A stretch of 5,567 nt of DNA from JACRAO01 sp964490895 (GTDB taxonomy: Bacteria; Bdellovibrionota; UBA1018): the NCBI GenBank assembly GCA_964490895.1, contig CAZBEI010000005.1, forward strand, positions 1-5,567, given 5' to 3'. The position numbers and the translations under genes are program-made. The notes under the pieces are model-generated. The model searched no databases. It was not told where the DNA came from and saw only the letters and a program-made list of their open reading frames with translations. Below are positions 1 through 5,567 of this stretch, piece by piece. The number at the start of each line of letters is the position of its first letter. Positions within the stretch are counted from its first letter, which is position 1.

Positions 1-16
1 CTTCCTCCATGAAGGT

Positions 17-48
17 AAAAAATCATCCGGCCAATCATTGGCCTTATG
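17..48 (-). terminator. Likely rho-independent terminator downstream of smc
   Basis: On the minus strand an outer CAT/ATG pair (48-46 with 26-24) and a 2x2 AA/GG internal loop enclose the stem GGCCA-ATGAT-TGGCC (43-29), then A and six T (22-17). The core is part of a perfect 7+1+7 palindrome. The T-run follows the stem only on the minus strand, which fits termination of the smc transcript about 125 bases past its stop codon. The stem is short, so efficiency is uncertain. Confidence 0.5.
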
Positions 49-52
49 GGTT

Positions 53-115
53 GGTAGCCCTTCTAACCTGTGTCTCTAGCTACCTCACAAGAAACTGATC
101 GGCAGTCCGTGTGAG
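53..115. other. Row of inverted repeats in the non-coding stretch below smc
   Basis: Positions 1-173 contain no convincing gene. Besides the terminator they hold two abutting inverted repeats: GGTAGC (53-58) with GCTACC (79-84), and CTCACA (84-89) with TGTGAG (110-115). The second encloses an inner ACTG-ATCGG-CAGT hairpin (94-106). On the minus strand the order is two-tier hairpin, long-loop hairpin, terminator hairpin, T-run. This could be a structured smc 3' UTR or a small RNA ending at the terminator. I recognise no known RNA family (tRNA, tmRNA, SRP RNA, RNase P and common riboswitches do not fit). Bases 116-173 are mostly AT-rich with nothing convincing. Confidence 0.3.
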
Positions 116-173
116 AACTTAATAAATATTTTGAAATTTATCTTTTGGGCAGATTTTGCCTAGGGGCGAGGGC

Positions 174-3100
174 TTACGTCAACTGGATCGACACCATTTT
201 CGAAACACCGGGTTCTTCCATGGTCACCCCATAGAGGGTGTCGTTTAATTCCATCGTTTTTTTATTGTGAGTGATTAAAATAAACTGGCTCTTAGTTGCC
301 ATCTCTCGCAAGAGAGCATTAAATTTTCCAATATTGGCATCATCTAAAGGGGCGTCGACCTCATCTAAAACACAAAAGGGAGATGGCTTGATCATAAAGA
401 TCGCAAAAATAAGGCAAACCGCAGTGAGGGCTTTTTCGCCTCCCGAAAGCAAAGTGATGTTCGTGATTTTTTTACCAGGGGGCTGAGCTAAAATATCGAC
501 CCCTGCTTCTAAAATATCTTTTGTCCCTTCTGGGGTTCCGTCTAGAGTCCCGTCTGGATAAACCAAAGCAAGCGAGGCTTGCCCACCTCCAAAAATAATG
601 GGAAAGAGTTTTTCAAACCGATCAGAAATAGCCTCGAATGCTTTTTTGAAGCGATCGAGTGAGGTTTTATTGATAAATTCGATGGCGTCTTTTAAATTGA
701 CAATGGATTGTTCGAGGTCCTTTTTCTCGGTACCCAAATGGTCGTAACGCTTTTTTAATTCGTCATATTCATCGATAGCCATGACATTGACTTCGCCCAA
801 ACGCCTGATACGCTCTCTTAGCTTTTCGACTTCTTCGCCCAAAAGTGTTTCTTCTTGTGTCGTCATTTCTAAAGTTATTATAGGGGAGTCCATTTCTTCT
901 TGAATAGAGATGTCAAAACAACCCAGGCCGTATTTTTCTTCTAAACTTTGAATGAGATAGGAGCTCTCCACTAAAAATTTTTCAGAGTCAAGCGCATATT
1001 GATTTTCTAAACTTCCCTTTTCGTCAATCTGCAAGCGTGCTTCTTTGATGCGGGAGGCTTTTTCTTGTATTTTAAGGTGGATTTTTTCGATGGTGTCTTT
1101 CTCTGCTGACAATTCGGATTGCGTGTTGGAGAGGGCACCCAAGAGTTCGGCGGTTTTTTTTTGTAGAGGGTGGTCGACGGCCTTGATTTTTTCGCACTCC
1201 TCTGATGTTTTTTCGATGGTCACATTCAACTCTAATGCTCTTCTTTGTCTTTCTCCGATGAGAACTTCGAGGGAGTCTAAATTATTTTTTAAGGAATGGA
1301 TCTTTTCTAGAGATTCGCTTTCCTGTGTTTTCAGTTGAGAGAGAGATTTTTCTTGATCTTGTATGCCTTCTTCAAGTTCAAGCAAGTCTCTTTCTTTTTC
1401 GTGGACTTCTTTTTCAATCTCTGCCGCTCTCTCCTGGATGAGCTCAATTTTTTGTAGAAGTTCTGCACTTTCTTTTTGTGCGGCTTCTTTATCGTTCTGG
1501 ATTTTTCGAATTTCAGAATGGAGAAGCTCTATTTGAAGTTCGACATCAAAAGTCACTTGAGCGGCTTGTTCAAGGTCTTTTGATAAGGTCGCTAATTGAA
1601 TTTCTAATACTTGGATTTTGGCATGGATTTGCTTAGAGTGATTATATTTTTCATCTAATTGAGTTCGCAGGGTTTCCCACTTTTGCTCTGTCAGTTTAAG
1701 GTGATTGTCTGCTTCTTCTAAATTCAAAAGAAGTTCTTGGATTGCTTTTTTTCGTTGCAAAAGGAGCGCAGTGTTTGTCGCTTCCAGAGAACCTAATTTT
1801 AAAAACCCATGCTGATCGATACAGTCTCCATTTAAGGATACAATGCTCCAACCTAAGGCGCGTAATTTTTCTAGTGGGAAAGAGCAAGCGAGCCGGAGAT
1901 TTTTTACAACACAAACTTGAGAAATAAAGCTATTTGCTGAGATTTCTTTAGTTTTCACAAACTCGGTGAGTTCTCCTACGACTTCAAACCCAAACGACTC
2001 CAGCTCAGTTTTAACTTGATTAAAAGTGAGAGGTGATTTTTGTGCTTCCCAAAGCATGAACCAGGCATTTCCTTTTTCGTGCAGCTCTTGTGCCCTCAGG
2101 GCCTGCAATAAGACTTCGTCAGAACTTGCAACTAAACACTCAAGCCTTCCTCTGAGCCAACCATGGAGACACGTTTCGTATCCTCTTTGGATTTCGAGGA
2201 GGTCGAGCAGGGGCTTGAGATCGTTTTCGAGTTGCGACTGCTTAGCCCAATTTAAATAAGCTTTAGGTCCTTCCCCGAATCCTTCGCGAGAGTGTTCGAG
2301 CTCTTCTAAGCTTTCCAAGCGACTTTTGATCTGGAGTTGGTTTTTTGATGATTCTTCTTTGTCTTTCTCTGCTTTTTTTAAGGCTTCCTCGTCTGTTCTG
2401 ATTTCAGCTTGATAGGCTTGCAATTCTTTTTTTAAACTATTCTGACTTTCTTGAGCTGTTTGATTGAGACGATTTGTCTCGTCTTTGGCCTGGAGAGCGG
2501 TTTTGTTTTTTTCCTTTAATTCAAGGATTTGATTTTCTAATTTTAAATTCAGGGATTCGAAGGACTCTAGCTTGGAGCTTATCGAAGAGGCTTTGCTCGA
2601 GAGCTCTCCACTCTGAGAGAGTTTGGCTAACTGTTCTTTGTGGCTTATATCCACAGTCTTTCGAATGTTCTCTATTTGATTTCTTTTTTCTCTGAGCGTT
2701 GTTTCGAATGCTTTGGCTTGTTCGGCCAGAGATTGAAACTCTAAGTCTTCTTTTTGGGTTTTTTCCTTTTGTGTAAAATACTTGTCTTGATCGATTTGGA
2801 TTTCGTTTTTTAGGGAGGTTTTTTCTTTTTCTTGGTTTTCAATCTGCCGTAATAAGTCTTCTTGCCTTTTCCTCGAAAGATCCAGGGCGCTTTGGTTTTG
2901 AGTCAACTCTTGGGAGAGTTCTTGGACCTTGAGTTGTAACTCTTCGGTCTGCTTTACTTTATGTAAGCTTTCAATCCGGTCCAACTCGGTCTGGGTTTCT
3001 GCTATTTGGATTTCGGTTCTGAGTGCGATGATTTCATGAGAGAGCATTTCTTTTTCTTTTTTGATCGCGTCAATTCTTTGATCTAAAACTTTTCTTTTTC

Positions 3101-3839
3101 GCCGACCCCAAGTCATTTCTTTATTAAATAAATCGTCTTTATACTTTCGATAAAGCCGAGCTTTTTGGGCCTGTCTTTCGAGGGTGTGGAGGGTTTTTTC
3201 GATTTCTTGGAGGATGTCTGTGAGGCGAGCGAGATTTTGTTCCGCGAGTTCTATTTTTCGAAGCGACTCTTTTTTTCGGGCTTTGTATTTTGCAATGCCT
3301 GCAGCTTCTTCGATCAAAAGCCTACGTTCTTCTGGCTTTGCATTGACTATTTTTCCAATTTGTCCTTGTTCTACTACAGAATAGCCCTTGGCTCCAACCC
3401 CGGTGTCCATAAAGAGCTCTTGGACATCTTTGAGTCGAACAGAAATTCCGTTGATGTAATATTCGCCTTCTCCAGTGCGATAGACTCTACGAGTGACGGC
3501 GACTTCCTTGGAGTGGAGAAACAAGGGAATATCTCTTACGGTGGCTCCTGAGGGTGGTTCCTGAGACTGCTCCTTTGCGTCGGTTTCTAAGACCAAAGTG
3601 GCTTCGGCAAAGCCCATGGGAGAGTACTTTGAACTTCCGCTAAAGATCAGGTCTTCGCTGCTAGAGCCTCGCATATGCTTGTAGGATTGCTCCCCCATGA
3701 CCCAAAAAAAAGCGTCTACAATATTGGATTTGCCGCACCCATTGGGCCCCACAATGCCTGTGATGGAGTGGTCAAAGTAAATGACCGTTTTATCCTTAAA
3801 AGACTTAAATCCCTGAACTTCGAGTCGCTTGATCCGCAT
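174..3839 (-). CDS. smc: Chromosome segregation ATPase SMC
   Basis: Structural maintenance of chromosomes protein. By family knowledge it dimerises through its hinge, closes its two ABC heads on ATP, and with ScpA/ScpB kleisin partners compacts and segregates DNA on the nucleoid. Seen in the 1221-aa sequence: N-head with Walker A GPNGCGKS (31-38), arginine-containing EQSYKHMRG (50-58) and Q-loop EQGQ (157-160); long Lys/Glu/Gln-rich coiled coil (about 185-515); hinge (about 520-690); returning coil (about 695-1010); C-head with signature LSGGEKALTA (1131-1140), Walker B CVLDEVDAPLDD (1156-1167, catalytic E1160) and H-loop ITHNKK (H1191). All catalytic motifs are intact and the length is normal for bacterial SMC. 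The MRIKRLEVQGFKSF start is the usual SMC beginning, although no good Shine-Dalgarno precedes it. Odd points: the hinge GxxxGG motif reads GFLKLG (678-683), and there are short insertions near 88-100 and 1096-1107. It lies 54 bases after the glycosyltransferase gene. Confidence 0.98.
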   Translation of the reverse strand: MRIKRLEVQGFKSFKDKTVIYFDHSITGIVGPNGCGKSNIVDAFFWVMGEQSYKHMRGSSSEDLIFSGSSKYSPMGFAEATLVLETDAKEQSQEPPSGATVRDIPLFLHSKEVAVTRRVYRTGEGEYYINGISVRLKDVQELFMDTGVGAKGYSVVEQGQIGKIVNAKPEERRLLIEEAAGIAKYKARKKESLRKIELAEQNLARLTDILQEIEKTLHTLERQAQKARLYRKYKDDLFNKEMTWGRRKRKVLDQRIDAIKKEKEMLSHEIIALRTEIQIAETQTELDRIESLHKVKQTEELQLKVQELSQELTQNQSALDLSRKRQEDLLRQIENQEKEKTSLKNEIQIDQDKYFTQKEKTQKEDLEFQSLAEQAKAFETTLREKRNQIENIRKTVDISHKEQLAKLSQSGELSSKASSISSKLESFESLNLKLENQILELKEKNKTALQAKDETNRLNQTAQESQNSLKKELQAYQAEIRTDEEALKKAEKDKEESSKNQLQIKSRLESLEELEHSREGFGEGPKAYLNWAKQSQLENDLKPLLDLLEIQRGYETCLHGWLRGRLECLVASSDEVLLQALRAQELHEKGNAWFMLWEAQKSPLTFNQVKTELESFGFEVVGELTEFVKTKEISANSFISQVCVVKNLRLACSFPLEKLRALGWSIVSLNGDCIDQHGFLKLGSLEATNTALLLQRKKAIQELLLNLEEADNHLKLTEQKWETLRTQLDEKYNHSKQIHAKIQVLEIQLATLSKDLEQAAQVTFDVELQIELLHSEIRKIQNDKEAAQKESAELLQKIELIQERAAEIEKEVHEKERDLLELEEGIQDQEKSLSQLKTQESESLEKIHSLKNNLDSLEVLIGERQRRALELNVTIEKTSEECEKIKAVDHPLQKKTAELLGALSNTQSELSAEKDTIEKIHLKIQEKASRIKEARLQIDEKGSLENQYALDSEKFLVESSYLIQSLEEKYGLGCFDISIQEEMDSPIITLEMTTQEETLLGEEVEKLRERIRRLGEVNVMAIDEYDELKKRYDHLGTEKKDLEQSIVNLKDAIEFINKTSLDRFKKAFEAISDRFEKLFPIIFGGGQASLALVYPDGTLDGTPEGTKDILEAGVDILAQPPGKKITNITLLSGGEKALTAVCLIFAIFMIKPSPFCVLDEVDAPLDDANIGKFNALLREMATKSQFILITHNKKTMELNDTLYGVTMEEPGVSKMVSIQLT

Positions 3840-3856
3840 TAGGGTTATTATTCTTA

Positions 3857-3862
3857 ATTATA
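3857..3862 (-). promoter_or_regulatory. Possible -10 element for smc
   Basis: A perfect TATAAT on the minus strand lies 17 bases before the smc ATG, in the AT-rich 54-base gap after the glycosyltransferase. No good -35 stands at the usual 16-18 base distance: a TTGACG (3875-3870) is only 7 bases upstream. If used, transcription would start about 10 bases before the ATG, leaving a very short leader without a Shine-Dalgarno. The AT-rich setting makes chance possible. Confidence 0.35.
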
Positions 3863-3893
3863 CTAAAATCGTCAATTGTGTATTTTGATATTA

Positions 3894-5081
3894 TTATTTT
3901 TTAAGGCAGTTTGACCAATCTGCCATAAGATTTGCGGCCACAATAGACCAATCATATTTTTCTATAACAGCCTTGCGGCCACGTTTAGCGATGATTTCTC
4001 TTTCTTGTGTTTCTTTGAGGAAATAATTTATTTTTTGAGCAAATTCGTCGGCTTTACTGGCTAAGACCATTCCCTCTCCCGCCTTTAGTTCTAACCCCTC
4101 GCATCCCAAAGGGGTGGTGATGACCATTCTTTCGTACGCCAAGGCCTCCAAAATTTTACCTCGTGTGCCCCCACCCTGAAAAAGAGGGACGACACAAAGT
4201 GCGTTTTGAGCGTAGAGGGGTTCGAGATTAGGAACCGTGTCAAAAAACTTTATTTTTGGATGGATCAGCTTCTTTTTAACTTCTGGGGTGGGGTGGGAGC
4301 CCACCACGGTAAAAACAATGGATTCAGATAATTTCGGCAAAACTTGGTCTATAAACCAAAACAGGCCCTGAATATTAGGGGTATAAAAAAGAGAGCCCAC
4401 AAAGAGTAGGTTTTGTTTGGGCGTTTGGGGTTTGGGCAATGTGGCAAGTGCGTTTGCGCCCCCTCGGGTTTTAGACCACTGTCTTTGGGGATAGAGTTTT
4501 TGGTATTTTACTAAGTCTTCTTGCGAATAGGCAAATCCAAGATCGATTCGCTGCGTCATTTTTTTTTCAAGACTAAAGGTTGATTGAATATGAAAAGCAT
4601 TAAAAAATTTCTGCCCAAACTTAAATGGATACGATCCAGTCTGCAAAATGAGTTCTGATTCAACATTTAGAAAAGTGCATGTTTTTTTATATGTTTGATT
4701 AAAAGATGTTTGTGATTTCGGAAAAAATCTTGCCATCCGGAGTTCTTCGGCGTGGATGATCTGAGGCTTCCATGTGTGCAGAAGTTCTTGAACTCTTGCC
4801 ATAAGCTTTTGAGAGTGGGGACGATGGTGGTAGGAGCGAAACAAAATGTCCGATACTTTGAGCGGAAACCACAAGGGCTCCGGAGAAAAAAATTCGCCCT
4901 CAAATGAGCGTGTGTGAGAGTCCAGCTCTGGAGACTGATTAAAGCCTAAAATTTTTACCTGAGCACCCAGCTTTCGAAGAGCAGGCCATAGATAGAAGTT
5001 CCTAACCTTAGGACCTGTAAAGGGCGGATCAGGATGATCAGAGAGCAGAACCAAAATGCGTAAAGAGCTGCGTAAGGACAT
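3894..5081 (-). CDS. GT4-like glycosyltransferase (GT-B fold)
   Basis: Probable retaining sugar transferase of the GT4 type, cytoplasmic or at the inner membrane face, moving a nucleotide-activated sugar to a cell-surface polysaccharide or similar acceptor. Donor and acceptor cannot be read from sequence. Seen in 395 aa: an N-terminal Rossmann-like start RILVLLSDHPDPPFTGPKVR (8-27), where the PPFTGPKVR loop resembles the PxxGxxxR loop of this group; a C-terminal donor domain opening with LLFVGSLFYTPNIQGLFWF (225-243), then FTVVGSHPTPEV (257-268), a loop around DTVPNLEPLYA (281-291), and PLFQGGGTRGKILEALA (299-315). In the EX7E position the first Glu is Gly304 and the second is E312, as in the GGGTRxKxLEA subgroup; TTPLGCEGLE (322-331) follows. 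It resembles the sugar transferases associated with exopolysaccharide (EpsH/PEP-CTERM) loci, but no such partners are visible. No signal peptide or membrane helix is evident. There is no clear Shine-Dalgarno, and only 17 bases separate it from the fmdB stop, so translational coupling is possible. Confidence 0.9.
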   Translation of the reverse strand: MSLRSSLRILVLLSDHPDPPFTGPKVRNFYLWPALRKLGAQVKILGFNQSPELDSHTRSFEGEFFSPEPLWFPLKVSDILFRSYHHRPHSQKLMARVQELLHTWKPQIIHAEELRMARFFPKSQTSFNQTYKKTCTFLNVESELILQTGSYPFKFGQKFFNAFHIQSTFSLEKKMTQRIDLGFAYSQEDLVKYQKLYPQRQWSKTRGGANALATLPKPQTPKQNLLFVGSLFYTPNIQGLFWFIDQVLPKLSESIVFTVVGSHPTPEVKKKLIHPKIKFFDTVPNLEPLYAQNALCVVPLFQGGGTRGKILEALAYERMVITTPLGCEGLELKAGEGMVLASKADEFAQKINYFLKETQEREIIAKRGRKAVIEKYDWSIVAANLMADWSNCLKK

Positions 5082-5098
5082 TTTGACTAAAGAATAAT

Positions 5099-5395
5099 CT
5101 AAGGGAGGCGGGACTTCAATGGATTCTCAGGGGGAGGCGTGGGAGCAGGGCTTTTGATTTCGCTACTGGGTGTGCTCACGGTGGTGGGTTTCAATTCTTT
5201 TTCTATGGGTTTTGCAGTTTTTTTATAGTCAGATGCGTACCAACCCCCACCCTTCAGAGAGAAAGAATTTAAGCTCATCAGCTTTTTTACTTTAGACCTG
5301 CAGTCAGGGCACTCTGCCAATGGTGGGTCAGAAAATTTCTGAAGAATTTCATGCACCTTCTGACACGAAAGGCATTCGTACTCGTAGACAGGCAT
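5099..5395 (-). CDS. FmdB family zinc-ribbon protein
   Basis: Small putative regulatory or metal-binding protein of the FmdB/CxxC-CxxC type. The family is named from a methylotroph amidase regulator, but the role of most members is unknown. Seen in 98 aa: the canonical start MPVYEYEC, a first CxxC knuckle (C8-C11), a second CxxC (C29-C32, CPDC), the following KVKKLMS segment, and the family signature FSLKGGGWYASDYKK (45-59). The last ~35 residues form a Pro/Ser/Thr/Lys-rich, probably disordered tail (TTVSTPSS, SPAPTPPPE) that is likely variable. The start is supported by the conserved N-terminus and by GAGGA seven bases upstream. It sits 33 bases after the CDGSH gene stop and 17 bases before the glycosyltransferase, so co-transcription is likely. 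I do not assign a gene symbol because the family name does not imply the same function here. Confidence 0.93.
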   Translation of the reverse strand: MPVYEYECLSCQKVHEILQKFSDPPLAECPDCRSKVKKLMSLNSFSLKGGGWYASDYKKTAKPIEKELKPTTVSTPSSEIKSPAPTPPPENPLKSRLP

Positions 5396-5402
5396 CTCTT
5401 GT

Positions 5403-5407
5403 TCCTC
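5403..5407 (-). promoter_or_regulatory. Ribosome binding site of the fmdB-type gene
   Basis: GAGGA on the minus strand ends seven bases before the ATG at 5395, a good Shine-Dalgarno position. It supports that start. It is the only clear Shine-Dalgarno among the three complete genes here; the glycosyltransferase and smc starts lack one. Confidence 0.7.
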
Positions 5408-5427
5408 GAGGTATAAGTTGTGGATAA
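5408..5427 (-). promoter_or_regulatory. DnaA-box-like pair upstream of fmdB-type gene
   Basis: The minus strand reads TTATCCACA (5427-5419), identical to the strong E. coli DnaA box. After two bases it reads TTATACCTC (5416-5408), a 7-of-9 match to TTATNCACA in the same orientation. The two starts are 11 bases apart, one helical turn. The pair lies in the 33-base gap between the CDGSH and fmdB genes. The match is seen; DnaA binding is inference, and a single 9-mer can occur by chance. Confidence 0.3.
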
Positions 5428-5428
5428 A

Positions 5429-5567
5429 TCAGAGTTTGTCAAGTTTTGAGTGCGAACCATCACAGTGCGGAGGGTTTTTGGTTTGCTTGCATTGGCAGAG
5501 GGCCACCTTTTTGGGTTCGAGGATTTCAAATTTGAGAGATCGAAATACCCCATCTTTTCTGTGGGCA
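5429..5567 (-). CDS. CDGSH iron-sulfur domain protein, C-terminal part (cut by window edge)
   Basis: The last 45 codons of a small iron-sulfur protein, reading in from the right edge with its start outside the window. It contains a complete zf-CDGSH motif C-x-C-x2-T-x3-P-x-C-D-G-S-H, seen as CQCKQTKNPPHCDGSH. The three Cys and the His are the known 2Fe-2S ligands of the mitoNEET family. The first visible residues are Ala-His, and the cut codon before them ends in T, which is compatible with Gly (GGT). This would fit the end of an earlier CDG-A-H motif. The spacing to the second motif and the shared pattern LKF...VALCxCKxT match tandem CDGSH proteins such as bacterial ~75-aa forms and human CISD3. 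So this is probably the second half of a two-cluster protein, acting in electron transfer or cluster storage. It ends at TGA (5431-5429), 33 bases before fmdB, and is likely in the same transcript. The visible motif is certain; the tandem arrangement is inferred. Confidence 0.9.
   Translation of the reverse strand, partial: AHRKDGVFRSLKFEILEPKKVALCQCKQTKNPPHCDGSHSKLDKL

Noticed and set aside
9..98. 29-codon plus-strand frame starting MKVKNHPANHW
   Set aside because: Very short, no Shine-Dalgarno upstream, overlaps the inverted repeats and terminator, and resembles no known protein.
53..120. tRNA or known riboswitch in the non-coding stretch
   Set aside because: No TTCGA-type T-loop, acceptor stem or CCA end, and none of the conserved cores of SRP RNA, RNase P, TPP or FMN elements could be matched.
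122..141. ATAAAT/ATTTAT inverted repeat followed by CTTTT on the plus strand, as a terminator
   Set aside because: The stem is all A-T with an 8-base loop, too weak to act as a terminator, and no plus-strand gene precedes it.
2645..2655. Second DnaA-like site (ATATCCACA) inside smc
   Set aside because: It has one mismatch in the first position and lies inside coding sequence with no partner; expected by chance.
3165..3551. 128-aa open frame on the plus strand, antisense to the smc N-terminal coiled coil and head
   Set aside because: It lies wholly opposite an unmistakable smc coding frame, is rich in Phe/Ser/Cys as expected from the complement of Lys/Glu/Arg codons, and shows no domain. The other plus-strand frames inside smc are rejected for the same reason.
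5437..5442. Perfect TTGACA (minus strand) as a -35 for fmdB
   Set aside because: It lies inside the last codons of the CDGSH gene. The nearest -10-like sequence (TTATAC/TATACC) is 20-21 bases away, too far for a normal sigma-70 promoter.
5287..5553. 88-aa minus-strand frame overlapping both the CDGSH and fmdB genes
   Set aside because: It is out of frame with two recognisable genes whose cysteine motifs are clear, and its own translation shows no family features.

Overview
The window looks like chromosomal DNA of a deltaproteobacterium in the broad sense, most likely Bdellovibrionota or Oligoflexia-like. I base this on the SMC head motifs: the N-terminal WVMGEQSYKHMRG block, DTGVGAKGYSVVEQGQIGKI, and the AKPEERR-LLIEEAAGIAKYKARKKES block resemble the SMCs I remember from Bdellovibrio and Geobacter-type bacteria. 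Base composition is moderate to slightly AT-rich. No search could be run, so the placement is an inference.

All genes lie on the minus strand and read from right to left. In transcription order they are: (1) the 3' end of a CDGSH iron-sulfur protein, cut by the right edge of the window (5429-5567); (2) a 98-aa FmdB-type zinc-ribbon protein (5099-5395); (3) a 395-aa GT4-like glycosyltransferase (3894-5081); (4) a complete 1221-aa chromosome-segregation ATPase, SMC (174-3839). The gaps are 33, 17 and 54 bases, which fits a co-transcribed run. A perfect TATAAT in the last gap may give smc its own promoter. Below smc, positions 1-173 hold no convincing gene. They hold a row of inverted repeats ending in a likely rho-independent terminator for minus-strand transcription (17-48).

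The genes do not form an obvious pathway. SMC compacts and segregates the chromosome, the glycosyltransferase probably builds a surface polysaccharide, and the two small proteins bind metal (zinc ribbon, 2Fe-2S). This is mostly ordinary housekeeping sequence, and I see no clear new defence or mobile system. The points worth a second look are: the truncated tandem-CDGSH gene at the edge; a perfect DnaA-box 9-mer with a degenerate second copy one helical turn away, just upstream of fmdB; a changed glycine motif in the SMC hinge; two small insertions in the SMC head, one made of D/E-G-T-x repeats; and the structured RNA-like stretch beyond smc.
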